Part shown: positions 9,128-18,638 of the stretch, one piece after another
How the letters are laid out: every line of letters starts with the position of its first letter
Numbering within the stretch: position 1 is the stretch's first letter
NCBI RefSeq assembly: GCF_001746295.1
Contig: NZ_MJAH01000006.1
Location: 656,187 to 720,186, forward strand
Reading direction: 5' to 3'
Source: Streptomyces sp. LUP47B
GTDB taxonomy: Bacteria > Actinomycetota > Actinomycetes > Streptomycetales > Streptomycetaceae
DNA length: 64,000 nucleotides
Translations under genes and position numbers: made by a program
The notes under the pieces: generated by a model
Database searches by the model: none
Seen by the model: the letters and a program-made list of their open reading frames with translations, nothing else
What the model was told of the DNA's origin: nothing

Positions 9128-9997
9128 ATGAGTGAGCGACGCCCGTATCCGAGTGATCTGTCCGATGCCCGCTGGGAGCTGATCGAGCCGGTGCTTGCGG
9201 CCTGGCGCTTCGAGCGCCGCGGCCGGGCCCTGGACTTCGGGCGCCCGCCCAGGCACGACCTGCGCGAGATCATGAACGCGATCCTGTACGTGGACCGCAC
9301 CGGGGTGCAGTGGCGCTACCTGCCTCACGACTTCCCGCCCTGGGAGACCGTGTACGGCTACTTCGCGAAGTGGGAGAAGGATGATGTGTTCGCGCAGCTC
9401 ACCGGCGTATTACGCAGGCTGTTACGGCAGCAGGAGGGCAAGCGTGCGGAGCCGTCCGCCTGCGTGATCGACGCGCAGAGCGTGAAGACTTCCACCAGCG
9501 TCCCGGCCACGAGCCAGGGCACAGACGCGGGTAAGAAGATCGTGGGCCGCAAGCGAAGCATCGTCACCGACACGCTCGGACTGCTGCTCGCGGTGCTGGT
9601 CACGGCCGCGAGCGTGCAGGACTCCGCCGCCGGCACCCACTTGGTCGACGAGGTGGCCGCCGCCTATCCCACCATCCGCAAGGTCTGGGTCGACGGCGGC
9701 TACCGCCAGCACCTCGTCGAGCACGCCGCCGCCCTCGGTATCGACATGGAAATCGTCCAACGGGCCCCTGGAACCAGGGGATTCACCCCGCAGCCCAAAC
9801 GCTGGACCGTGGAGCGGACGTACGGGTGGTTGATGTTCCACCGCCGCCTGGCCCGCGACTACGAAACCCTGCCCAGCCGCTCCGAAGCCATGATCCACCT
9901 AGCCATGACCAACCTCATGGCCCGCCGTCTCACCGGCGAGGCCACCATCTCCTGGCGCGACCCGACATCACCGGACCAACTCCGTATCCCGGGATGA
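9128..9997 (+). CDS. IS5-family DDE transposase
   Basis: This 289-aa transposase starts at ATG 9128 (MSERRPYPSDLSD). An N-terminal DUF4096-like region (residues 5-80) is followed by the DDE catalytic core. The first aspartate is in CVIDAQSVKTS, the second in VWVDGGYR, and the glutamate in RWTVERTYGWL, followed by the usual HRRLARDYE segment. Length and motifs fit an intact enzyme of the IS5 group common in Streptomyces. An in-frame extension to 8942 exists but reaches almost to the left inverted repeat and is less likely. It is the only gene in its IS. Confidence 0.9.
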   Translation: MSERRPYPSDLSDARWELIEPVLAAWRFERRGRALDFGRPPRHDLREIMNAILYVDRTGVQWRYLPHDFPPWETVYGYFAKWEKDDVFAQLTGVLRRLLRQQEGKRAEPSACVIDAQSVKTSTSVPATSQGTDAGKKIVGRKRSIVTDTLGLLLAVLVTAASVQDSAAGTHLVDEVAAAYPTIRKVWVDGGYRQHLVEHAAALGIDMEIVQRAPGTRGFTPQPKRWTVERTYGWLMFHRRLARDYETLPSRSEAMIHLAMTNLMARRLTGEATISWRDPTSPDQLRIPG

Positions 9998-10004
9998 AAC
10001 AACG

Positions 10005-10019
10005 GGAGAAAACGACCTC
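10005..10019 (-). repeat. right terminal inverted repeat of IS5-family element
   Basis: Complementary to the left end at 14 of 15 positions and followed directly by the target duplication TAA at 10020-10022. Confidence 0.88.
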
Positions 10020-10234
10020 TAAGCGGTCTTGGCGACGTCACCGTAGCTTCCCCGGCGAGGGCCCGTCTCACCGAGGTCTGGAGCAGGTCGTCCGACATAT
10101 GAGGTGCGGTTACCGACTCGTGGGTGTATATCGGTTGAATCCATGCTGGCGTGTTGTGAGGGGCACGGGGGTTGGGTGCGGGCACTGGGGCGACTGTGCT
10201 GCCAGTCCGGACTGGTGAAGGAACAGGAGCACGT

Positions 10235-13200
10235 GTGCACGTCGCGACCAGCAAGGTATGGGCCCAACAGATCGTCTTCGGCAACAATGCGGTGCGCCAA
10301 CTACTGGTGCCGTCAGGCACTTTGGATGTGGTGGAGGCAGCCACCGGACTGGAGGTGGCCAGCGTCCAGGGCCGATGGCCCGCGATACGAGCCGGAGGCA
10401 GCGAGCCTGAGCAGCTGACGGCTGTCATCCCCACCGTCAAAACAGGCGGGCGTGTGGGCTGGGTCGGCGACACGGCACTTCGCTCGCCGCAGACGGTGCT
10501 GGCCTCGTTCATCGACGGCATCGGGTTCCGCGACCACGCCGAACCGCACGCGCTGCGGCGTCCCCAGATCGGTGCCCTGCACTCGGTGATCGGCTACTGG
10601 GCCTCGGGGGTGACTGCTCCAGGAATCGTCGTGATGCCCACCGGAACGGGTAAAACGGAGACAATGCTCGCGCTGCTCGTGGCCGCCCGACCCGAGCGGC
10701 TGCTCGTGCTGGTGCCGACCGCAGCGCTGCGTGATCAAATTGCGGCGAAGTTTGAGTCGCTCGGCATCCTGCACACACACCAGATTGTCACTCCGGGCGT
10801 GATGCGACCCGTGGTGGGAAAACTCCAGCACGGGTTCCACGACGCCGCCGACGCTGAGGCATTCGCCTCTGCCTGCAACGTGGTGGTCGCGACCCCGCAC
10901 GCTCTTCAGGCCTGCGAGCCGGAGTCTCGCGACGCGTTCCTGGCCGCGTTCAGTCACCTGGTGGTTGACGAGGCTCATCACGCGCCAGCGCCCACCTGGT
11001 CGCGCGTGGTCGATGCCTTCGCCGACCGGCGTGTCCTGCTGTTCACCGCCACTCCATTCAGAGAGGACGGCCGTCCTGTGCCCGGGCGGACCATCTTTCG
11101 GTTCCCGTTGCGGGAGGCTCAACGGGATGGGTACTTCACTCCGATCAACTACCGGGCCGTGCTCAGTCTGGAGGACACTGACCGAGAGCTAGCGAAGCTG
11201 GCGGTTGGACGGCTGCGCGCGGACCGGGCTGCTGGGCTGGATCACATCGTGATGGTGCGGGCGAGGAGTATCGCGCGGGCCAAAGAGCTAGCTGAGCTAT
11301 ATCAGGCACTCGCGCCGGACCTGAATCCGGTGGTTCTGCACGAGAAGGTGGCGGCCAGAGCACGGCGTGCGGCGTTGGCCGCTCTGGAAGATCGGTCGTG
11401 CCGGATCGTGGTCTGCGTCGACATGCTCGGTGAAGGCTTCGACTTGCCGGCTCTGAAGATCGCCGCGCTGCACGATGTGAAGAAGAGCCTGAGCCCGATG
11501 ATCCAGTTCATCGGGCGGTTCACCCGGTCCACTTCCGTGGGCTCGACGATCGGGACAGCCTCCGTGTTTGTGGCCCGTGATCCGTCGGTAGCACTGTCGC
11601 CGCTGCGTGAACTGCTACGCGAGGACGCTGACTGGGACACAATCCTGCACGACATCACCGAACGTGCCACGGCGAGCGTGGAGGAGATCAGCGACTTCGA
11701 GGCGTCCTTCACCGATGCCCCGGAAGAGGTGTCGGTCACGGTGCTGGAACCCAAGATGAGCGCCATCGCTCACCGTGCTCCCAGCCACACCTGGACTCCC
11801 GAGCGGGCCTTGGAGGTCTACGGCGAAGGACGGGTCCTGGACAGCACCATCGCGGTCAACACCACCTCCACCGTCGCCTGGTTCGTCGTGGAGAACCGCA
11901 GCGAAGTCCGCTGGGGCGCCCCGCAAGCCCTTGAGCAGGTCACCTACGAGCTGATCGTCATGTACTTCAGCCGTATCCAAGGCCTGCTCTACATCCATGG
12001 ATCGAACAACACCGGTGACTACCGGGAACTCGCACAGGCCGTCCTGGGCTTGGACTCCCGGCTGGTCACCGGTATGCCGACCTTCCGGGTGCTTGGTCAC
12101 ATGGAGCGCTTGATCCCCACCAACGTGGGCCTGCTGGATTCACGGGACCACTTCAACCGGTTCTCTATGCATGTGGGAAGCGATGTCTACGAGGCGCTGT
12201 CCACCGCCGATCGGCAGGGCAAGAGTCAGACCCACATCGCCGCCTCCGGATTCCGCAACGGGGAGAAGACCACCATCAGCGCCGCCTTGTCGGGACGGTT
12301 CTGGTCAATGCAGACCGCCCCCAACCTCAAGGCCTGGACCGACTGGTGTGACGAGCAGGGGGCCAAGCTCACCGACGCCAGCATCGACCTGGCCAGCGTC
12401 ATGGACGGGTTCATCTTCCCGGAGGACCTCACCGAACGTCCCGAGGGCGTACTCATCGCTGCCGAATGGCCCTGGCCGCTGTTCACCGGCAACGGGCCCG
12501 GCCCGCAGATCACCTTCGGCGGCACCACCTACCCCGCCGTCGATGTCCCACTGCAGGTGGCAGACCACTCCTCTACCGGCCCCTTCCGGATCCGCCTGAC
12601 CACTCCTGCCTGGCAGATCGGCTACAGCGCAGAATTCACCGACAACGGACTGACCTACAGCCCCGACGCGTTGGACGGACATGTCCGCTCGGGAATCCAC
12701 GAGTATTCGCTTGAGGAATGGATCAACCGGAACAAGCCCACCGTGTTCCTGGCAGGCGACAAGATGATCACCGCCGAGGATCGACTGCTTGCCCCTCGCA
12801 AAGACCTCGACCCCTTCGACCGCAGACGACTGACCATCCTCAACTGGGCCGGAGTGGACATCAAGAAGGAGTCACAGACCCCCACGCGTGAACCTGACTC
12901 CATCCAGGCCTACATCTCCGCCCACCTGCAACAGTCGCAGGAGTTCGACGTCCTCATCGACGACGACCGCGCTCGCGAAGCAGCCGACCTGGTCGGAATG
13001 AAGATCAACGGTGACGAACTCGTCGTCACCCTGGTGCACTGCAAGTACTCGTCCGAACCGACCCCCGGCGGCCGGGTGGCTGACTTGTACGAACTGTGCG
13101 GGCAGGCTGTCCGTGGCGCGAAGTGGCGGCAAGACCACCTGGGCCCGCTCCTGAACCATCTGGACCGACGCGCCAGAAGCTTCCGGGCCCGCACCGGAGT

Positions 13201-13408
13201 CTCACCCTTCGAAGTCGGCAGCATCGAGGAGCTCTACCGGATCCGGGAACTTGCCCCGCAGTTGCGGCCTCGCGTCCATACTGTGCTCGCCCAGCCCGGG
13301 CTGTCCGCATCTGCGTGCACCGAGGAACACCTGCGGCTGCTGGCCGGCGCCGAGACCTACGTCCACGCCCTCACCCGGGGGACGTTCACCGTGTACTGCA
13401 GCGCCTGA
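10235..13408 (+). CDS. DEAD/DEAH-box superfamily 2 helicase with nuclease-like C-terminus
   Basis: This 1057-aa protein has a GTG start at 10235, five bases after AGGAG. A unique N-terminal region (1-105) precedes a superfamily 2 helicase core. Walker A is TGTGKT at 136-141, the DEAH box is at 245-248, motif III is TATPF at about 271-275, and motif VI is in the segment QFIGRFTRS. The long C-terminal region ends with a PD-(D/E)XK-like pattern: acidic FDVLIDDD near 905-912, then VTLVHCKYS around residue 937. This suggests a helicase-nuclease, as in restriction and anti-phage systems. It lies directly upstream of Gabija on the same strand and diverges from the sacsin-like gene. Whether it works alone or with either neighbour is unknown. 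Confidence 0.72.
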   Translation: MHVATSKVWAQQIVFGNNAVRQLLVPSGTLDVVEAATGLEVASVQGRWPAIRAGGSEPEQLTAVIPTVKTGGRVGWVGDTALRSPQTVLASFIDGIGFRDHAEPHALRRPQIGALHSVIGYWASGVTAPGIVVMPTGTGKTETMLALLVAARPERLLVLVPTAALRDQIAAKFESLGILHTHQIVTPGVMRPVVGKLQHGFHDAADAEAFASACNVVVATPHALQACEPESRDAFLAAFSHLVVDEAHHAPAPTWSRVVDAFADRRVLLFTATPFREDGRPVPGRTIFRFPLREAQRDGYFTPINYRAVLSLEDTDRELAKLAVGRLRADRAAGLDHIVMVRARSIARAKELAELYQALAPDLNPVVLHEKVAARARRAALAALEDRSCRIVVCVDMLGEGFDLPALKIAALHDVKKSLSPMIQFIGRFTRSTSVGSTIGTASVFVARDPSVALSPLRELLREDADWDTILHDITERATASVEEISDFEASFTDAPEEVSVTVLEPKMSAIAHRAPSHTWTPERALEVYGEGRVLDSTIAVNTTSTVAWFVVENRSEVRWGAPQALEQVTYELIVMYFSRIQGLLYIHGSNNTGDYRELAQAVLGLDSRLVTGMPTFRVLGHMERLIPTNVGLLDSRDHFNRFSMHVGSDVYEALSTADRQGKSQTHIAASGFRNGEKTTISAALSGRFWSMQTAPNLKAWTDWCDEQGAKLTDASIDLASVMDGFIFPEDLTERPEGVLIAAEWPWPLFTGNGPGPQITFGGTTYPAVDVPLQVADHSSTGPFRIRLTTPAWQIGYSAEFTDNGLTYSPDALDGHVRSGIHEYSLEEWINRNKPTVFLAGDKMITAEDRLLAPRKDLDPFDRRRLTILNWAGVDIKKESQTPTREPDSIQAYISAHLQQSQEFDVLIDDDRAREAADLVGMKINGDELVVTLVHCKYSSEPTPGGRVADLYELCGQAVRGAKWRQDHLGPLLNHLDRRARSFRARTGVSPFEVGSIEELYRIRELAPQLRPRVHTVLAQPGLSASACTEEHLRLLAGAETYVHALTRGTFTVYCSA

Positions 13409-13759
13409 ACGCATGCAACGGGCCGACACCCTTGTTGCATCCGCACGAGCATGACCGGGCAGCCCTACCAACTGCCACTGCAGCCGCCCGCCACGCGGTG
13501 GCTTGTGTGTGCGGACGGCATGCCCCGGGCTGGGTAGGCAGTTCCGTCCATGCCGACTTCATCACCCGCGCTTCTCGCGCGGGATCGATGACAGACGCTG
13601 ATCAGCAATGATCGAAACGGACGCAACCCATCACATCGCTGACCACTTTGAGCCAAGTAGGCATCTCTGTCCCTTCCGTATCAGATACTGCTCTGACTCT
13701 CGGTAGTCGCACGCGTATGCCGTCCCGGGAGCGGGGTTGGGGACGATGTCGGGAGTGAG
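13409..13759 (+). other. intergenic region between helicase and Gabija
   Basis: This 351-bp stretch has no convincing ORF. It probably carries the promoter for the gajAB-like pair, since the helicase gene ends well before it. Only a GGGAG ribosome-binding site just before 13760 is clear; I could not fix a -35/-10 pair. Confidence 0.4.
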
Positions 13760-15763
13760 ATGCAGCTGACGCATGCCGAAGTGATCAACTTTCGTGCCCT
13801 GGAGAGGGTGGACGTCCGGGTTGATCCGAAGGCCACCCTCATCGTCGGGCGCAACAACAGCGGCAAGACGTCGTTCGTCAATCTCTTCGAGAAGTTCTTC
13901 GGCGAGGAGGACACGAGGTTCGTCCTGGAGGACTTCTCCACCTGCCGTATCGCCGACATCGAGCAGGCGCGGCAGATCTTCGGCGAGGCGCAGGCACATG
14001 CCGGCCGTGGAGACTCCGAGACGAGCGAGGACCTACTGGCCAAGGCCTACGACCTCGTCCCAGCCATCCGGTTGGTCCTCACCATCGAGTACACGGAAGA
14101 CGACGACCTCGCGCCGCTCACGGGTGTGATCCTCGACCTCGACGACTCCTGCTTCGAGGTCAAGATCGAGGCGGCACTTGAAGTTGCTCGCCCAAACGAC
14201 TTCCTCAAGGACTTCTGGTCGGCCAGCCAGCGGGAGCAGTTCGATCGCATCAAGTGGCTGCGCAAGAACTTCTCGGACTACTTCGCCCCGGCCTATCGCG
14301 CGATCAGCCCCTTGGACGAGAACGTCCGCAAGGAGATCAAGCGCGGCGCCGCCGAGTCCATCCTGTCGGTCAAGTTCGTCTACGCGCAGACCAAGATGGA
14401 TGACACGCCGAGCGACAAGGCCCGCACGTTGTCGAAGACGTTCGAGGCCTACTACAAGGTCAACAGCGGGAACGAGGACCGTCACCAGAGCATCGAGCAG
14501 ATCGAGACCGCTCTGGCGTCCGCCTCACAGCAGCTCGACGACAACTACGCCACGCTGTTCGACCCGATCTTCGAGGACCTGCGCACCTTCGGGGTGGGCA
14601 CCATCACACCGGTCCAGAAGCCCCGCATCGTCTCCCTCATCGAGGCCTCAGGCATCCTCCGCGGCAGTACACGCATCCAGTACCCGTCCGGGGACGCCGA
14701 CTTCCATCTTCCCGAAGGACACAACGGGCTGGGCTACAGCAAGCTGATCTTTACGATCCTGCAGGTCATCAGCTTTCACCAGACCTACGAGCGCACCACA
14801 CCCAAGCCAGCGCTGCAGGTGCTGTTCATCGAGGAGCCCGAAGCCCATCTGCACCCCCAGATGCAGGAGACGTTCATCAAGAACATCCAGGACTTCATCG
14901 ACCGTAAGACGGGCTGGAAGGTGCAGGTGGTCATCACCACGCACTCCTCCCACATCGTCGCAAGCAGCGGCTTCCACACGGTGCGCTACTTCGACCGTTC
15001 CGAGCCGCAGCTCACGGTCAAGGATCTCTCGACCTTCGAGGCCAACGTGAAGGCCACTCCGCAGGGGGACGAGACCCTGCGCTTCCTGCGCCAGTACATG
15101 GTCTTGCACCGGTGTGACATGTTCTTCGCCGACAAGGTGATCCTGATCGAGGGCACCGCGGAACGGCTGATCCTTCCGGAAATGGTCCGGCGGTGCGCCA
15201 AGGGGCTTCTGCACCAGTACGTATCGGTCATCGAGGTCGGCGACGCCTACGCCGTCCGCTTCCGGCAACTACTCGCTTTCCTGAACGTCAAGACGCTCGT
15301 CATCACCGACATCGACTCCGTGTGCCCCAAACACCGCAAGGCCTGCCCACCCGGCCAGGGGAAGACAGTCACCTCGAACATGACGCTCAAGAACTGGCTG
15401 CCCGCAAAGTCCAGCATCGCCGAGCTGCTCGCCACCGACCCGGCCGACAAAGAGCAAGGACACGTCCGCGTCGCCTACCAGATCCCCGAGAAAGATTCGG
15501 GAGCCTGCGCGCGGAGCTTCGAGGACGCCTTCATCATCGCCAACGCAGAACCCCTTGCGCGTGACTTCCGCCAGCTCGCCCTCAAGGCGGCCTTCGTCAA
15601 GGAGGTCGGGGCCGACCCCACCGCCGACGACATCGAAGCCAAGGCCTACGACATCGCACAGCAACTCAGCGACCACAAGACGGACTTCGCCTTCGACGCC
15701 ATGCTCCTGGAGGACTGGGCCGTTCCCCGCTACATCGCCGAAGGACTGCAGTGGCTCGCCTAG
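13760..15763 (+). CDS. gajA: Gabija GajA-like OLD-family ATPase/TOPRIM nuclease
   Basis: This 667-aa protein has an N-terminal ABC-type ATPase and a C-terminal TOPRIM domain, the architecture of GajA and OLD nucleases. Walker A is GRNNSGKT at 30-37. An ABC signature-like segment, GHNGLGYSKL, is followed by Walker B FIEEPEAHLHPQ and a switch histidine in ITTHSSHI. TOPRIM residues are Glu464 in LIEGTAE and the pair Asp517/Asp519 in ITDID. GajA nicks or cleaves DNA and is held in check by nucleotides until phage infection depletes them. The stop lies inside the start of the UvrD-like gene (13-bp overlap), the usual gajA-gajB arrangement. Confidence 0.85.
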   Translation: MQLTHAEVINFRALERVDVRVDPKATLIVGRNNSGKTSFVNLFEKFFGEEDTRFVLEDFSTCRIADIEQARQIFGEAQAHAGRGDSETSEDLLAKAYDLVPAIRLVLTIEYTEDDDLAPLTGVILDLDDSCFEVKIEAALEVARPNDFLKDFWSASQREQFDRIKWLRKNFSDYFAPAYRAISPLDENVRKEIKRGAAESILSVKFVYAQTKMDDTPSDKARTLSKTFEAYYKVNSGNEDRHQSIEQIETALASASQQLDDNYATLFDPIFEDLRTFGVGTITPVQKPRIVSLIEASGILRGSTRIQYPSGDADFHLPEGHNGLGYSKLIFTILQVISFHQTYERTTPKPALQVLFIEEPEAHLHPQMQETFIKNIQDFIDRKTGWKVQVVITTHSSHIVASSGFHTVRYFDRSEPQLTVKDLSTFEANVKATPQGDETLRFLRQYMVLHRCDMFFADKVILIEGTAERLILPEMVRRCAKGLLHQYVSVIEVGDAYAVRFRQLLAFLNVKTLVITDIDSVCPKHRKACPPGQGKTVTSNMTLKNWLPAKSSIAELLATDPADKEQGHVRVAYQIPEKDSGACARSFEDAFIIANAEPLARDFRQLALKAAFVKEVGADPTADDIEAKAYDIAQQLSDHKTDFAFDAMLLEDWAVPRYIAEGLQWLA

Positions 15764-17388
15764 ACACCCTCGAAGCCGTCACCACCGAGCTGGAGGCCCG
15801 GCGCAGCTTCCTCGTCGAAGCAGGGGCCGGCGCCGGCAAGACGACCACCCTGGTACGCGCCCTGCAGCACCTCCTGACCCACCACCGCGCAGACCTGGAG
15901 GCACACGGCCGGCGGATCGCCTGCATCACCTACACCAACGTCGCCAAGAAAAAGATCGTCGAACGCATCGCCGCAGACCCGCTCGTCGACGTCGACACCA
16001 TCCACGAATTCCTGTGGAGTGTCATCCAGCCGTACCAGCTTGAGCTCTGGCAGCAGATCCTCGACTACAACAAGGACCTGTCCAAACCGGAAGACCTGGA
16101 TGATGTCACCGATCCTCCCGTCATCGAATATTCCGACCGCGGGCGCAGGCTGCACGAGGGGCGCATCTCCCACGACGACGTCATCGCGCTGTCGCTCCGT
16201 CTCGTCACGGCCCACCCCAAGCTCATACGCATCATCACCAGCAAGTACCCGGTCATCTTTGTCGACGAGTACCAGGACACTTCGCCCAAGACGATCCAGC
16301 TGCTGCTGGACCACCTGGCGGGCGCAGGCCGCGAGAAATGCGTGGTCGGCCTCTTCGGCGACTCCATGCAGAAGATCTACGAGTCGGGCGTCGGAGCGGT
16401 AAACCGGCCCGGCCTTCTCACCGAGATCACCAAACACGAGAACTACCGGTGCTCGCCTCCGGTCGTCGAGGTGCTCAACCGGATGCGTCCCGAGCTCACC
16501 CAGGACGCCATCGGCAAGCAGCAAACCGGCGAGGTCCACTTGTTCCTCAACAGCAGCATCCCGGCCGGCCCTGAGCGACTCACCGCCGCCGAAGCAATAC
16601 TCGCCCGGAACGGCTGGACACGGGAGAACAGCAAATACCTGCTGCTCACCCACCGAGGGATAGCCGGCACCCTGGAGTACGCCAACCTCCTGGAGCAGTA
16701 CCGAAAGCTGGGCCGCTACGGTCCCGACGACCTCATGGCACGCAACGAGCCGTACATCCAGTACCTCACCCGCGTCGAGGCCATCAGTACCGCGTTCCGC
16801 AACAGCGACTTCGCCGGGCTGACCGACCTACTGGACGAGGGACGGACACGGATCACCCGTCACGCCCACAAACGCGCCATCAGTGACGCGATCCGTGCAC
16901 TCGACGCCGTACGCACGACCGGAACCATCGGCGACGTGCTCGACCGGATGGCCGACGGCCATCTCCTAGCCCTGCCGGGAAAACTCAAGGACCTCGAACG
17001 CCGCAGAACCGCAACGGACCTGGACGAGCGCGACCAGCGGCGAGCGGACTTCTCGAACAACCTCCGCGGCGTGTCCTACCGGGAAGTCATCAGCGTCACG
17101 TACTTCATCGACGAACTCACCCCGTTCTCGACCCAGCACGGTGTCAAAGGCGACGAATTCGAGAACGTCTTGGTGGTGGTCGACGACCGCGTGTGGAACA
17201 GGTACAGCATCGGCAAAATGCTTGCCGGCACCGACAAACCCGACCGGACAGAACGGTCACGCAACCTGTTCTACGTGTGCTGTTCTCGAGCCCAGCGCGG
17301 CCTGGCTGTCGTGTTCGTCGACGATCTCCCAGACGGGGCGGAATCCACACTCCACAAGTGGTTCGTTTCAGGAACCATCCATCCATAA
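15751..17388 (+). CDS. gajB: Gabija GajB-like UvrD/Rep helicase
   Basis: This 545-aa superfamily 1A helicase starts at GTG 15751, overlapping the gajA-like gene by 13 bp. Motif I is GAGAGKT at 25-31, motif Ia includes ITYTNVAKKKI, and motif II is DEYQD at 172-176. Later motifs include NYRCSP and a C-terminal STQHGVKGDEFENVLVV block, followed by YVCCSRAQ (motif VI-like). It is short for UvrD (about 720 aa), as expected for GajB, which joins GajA in a large complex and responds to DNA ends. Together the two genes form a complete two-gene Gabija system. Confidence 0.85.
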   Translation: MARLDTLEAVTTELEARRSFLVEAGAGAGKTTTLVRALQHLLTHHRADLEAHGRRIACITYTNVAKKKIVERIAADPLVDVDTIHEFLWSVIQPYQLELWQQILDYNKDLSKPEDLDDVTDPPVIEYSDRGRRLHEGRISHDDVIALSLRLVTAHPKLIRIITSKYPVIFVDEYQDTSPKTIQLLLDHLAGAGREKCVVGLFGDSMQKIYESGVGAVNRPGLLTEITKHENYRCSPPVVEVLNRMRPELTQDAIGKQQTGEVHLFLNSSIPAGPERLTAAEAILARNGWTRENSKYLLLTHRGIAGTLEYANLLEQYRKLGRYGPDDLMARNEPYIQYLTRVEAISTAFRNSDFAGLTDLLDEGRTRITRHAHKRAISDAIRALDAVRTTGTIGDVLDRMADGHLLALPGKLKDLERRRTATDLDERDQRRADFSNNLRGVSYREVISVTYFIDELTPFSTQHGVKGDEFENVLVVVDDRVWNRYSIGKMLAGTDKPDRTERSRNLFYVCCSRAQRGLAVVFVDDLPDGAESTLHKWFVSGTIHP

Positions 17389-17474
17389 GAGAATGGTCCG
17401 GAGCCTCCATCAGCTCGGAGCGGTCCACGTGGACACGTAGCCTGGGACCTAGTTCTGGGCGCATCAGGCAGGAG

Positions 17475-18638
17475 TCAGGGCACGGGTACCGCCACTGGCG
17501 GCTGCGGTCCGACGTACCGCGCTGCCGGACGGATGATCTTCGAGTCGGCTGCCTGTTCGAGGATGTTCGCTCCCCAGCCGACCACGCGCGCTGCCGCGAA
17601 CGTCGGGGTGAACATCTCGCGGGGCAGGCCGCACAGTTCCATGACCACGCCCGCGTAGAACTCGACGTTGGTGTGGAGTTCGCGGCCGGGCTTGAGTTCC
17701 GCCAGGATCGCCTCGACGCGCTGTTCGACCTCGGTCGCGAAGTCGACCAGTGGGCCGCCGAACTGTTCCGCGATGCCACGCAGCATGCGGGAACGGGGAT
17801 CCTCGGTGCGGTAGACGGGGTGGCCGAAGCCCATGATGCGATCCCCGGCAAGGACATGTTGCCGGATCCACGGATCGATACGGTCCCGGCTGCCGATCGC
17901 ATCCAGCGTGTCCAGCGCACGGCTCGGAGCGCCGCCGTGGAGGGGACCGGAGAGCGCCCCCACCGCGCCGGCCAGGGCGGCCGCCACGTCCGCCCCGGTC
18001 GATGCGATCACTCTCGCCGTGAACGTTGATGCGTTGAATCCATGGTCAATGGTCGAGATCAAGTACTGCTCGATCGCCCTCGCCCGGTCCGCGTCCGGTT
18101 CCGAACCCGTCAGCATGTAGAGGTAGTTCGCGGCGTACGGCAGATCCGTCCGCGGCTCCACCGGTTCGAGGCCCTGCCCGAGCCGGTACAGCGCCGTCAG
18201 CAGCGTGGGTACGGCCGCCGCGGCAGCGACCGTGTCCGCGCGTCGTTGGTCGGCGTCGATGTCGTACGCCGGCCGGAACCCCTTCGAGGCCCCGAGGAGG
18301 GACAGGGCGGTCCGTAGACCGGCAAGCGGGCCGGAGGCGCCGCTCGCCGCGGCGAGGGCGGGCAGTACGGCGCGCACGTCCTCGGGAAGAGGGCGAAGTT
18401 GTGCTGTCTGCGCCGCGAACACGGACAGTTGCGCAGCCTCCGGCAGTTCGCCGTGGACCATCAGGTACCAGACGTCCTCGAAGCCGCGGGTCCGCGCAAG
18501 GTCGACGGCCGAGTATTGGCGATAGTGATAAAAGCCTTCCAGTCCTCTGACGTCGCCAAGTGCGGTGTCGGTGACGATGACGCCCGCGAGGCCTCGCGGG
18601 ACATCGATCGAGGTGGACGCGGCTGGGTTGGTAGGCAT
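17475..18638 (-). CDS. citrate synthase-like protein (citrate/2-methylcitrate synthase family)
   Basis: This 387-aa protein condenses acetyl- or propionyl-CoA with oxaloacetate, judging by family. ATG 18638 is chosen because it directly follows AAGGAGGGA; the frame extends further upstream through non-coding sequence. Family landmarks are a histidine in STIDHGFNAS, HGGAPSRALD and the substrate loop GFGHPVYRTEDPR. At 387 residues it fits the short bacterial form. It is the only central-metabolism gene in this part of the window and is convergent with gajB. A 19-bp palindrome 53 bp upstream suggests dedicated repression. Citrate versus methylcitrate specificity cannot be read from sequence. Confidence 0.82.
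   Translation of the reverse strand: MPTNPAASTSIDVPRGLAGVIVTDTALGDVRGLEGFYHYRQYSAVDLARTRGFEDVWYLMVHGELPEAAQLSVFAAQTAQLRPLPEDVRAVLPALAAASGASGPLAGLRTALSLLGASKGFRPAYDIDADQRRADTVAAAAAVPTLLTALYRLGQGLEPVEPRTDLPYAANYLYMLTGSEPDADRARAIEQYLISTIDHGFNASTFTARVIASTGADVAAALAGAVGALSGPLHGGAPSRALDTLDAIGSRDRIDPWIRQHVLAGDRIMGFGHPVYRTEDPRSRMLRGIAEQFGGPLVDFATEVEQRVEAILAELKPGRELHTNVEFYAGVVMELCGLPREMFTPTFAAARVVGWGANILEQAADSKIIRPAARYVGPQPPVAVPVP

Larger units (their letters stand above)
8897..10019 (+). mobile_element. IS5-family insertion sequence, complete (1123 bp)
   Basis: The element is delimited by terminal inverted repeats: GAGGTCGTTTTCACC at 8897-8911 and its complement at 10005-10019 (14 of 15 match). They are flanked by a 3-bp target duplication, TAA at 8894-8896 and 10020-10022. 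It carries one intact DDE transposase gene. It sits in the intergenic space between the sacsin-like gene and the divergent helicase gene, so it separates their promoters without breaking either ORF. Intact ends, ORF and target duplication suggest a fairly recent insertion. Confidence 0.9.
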
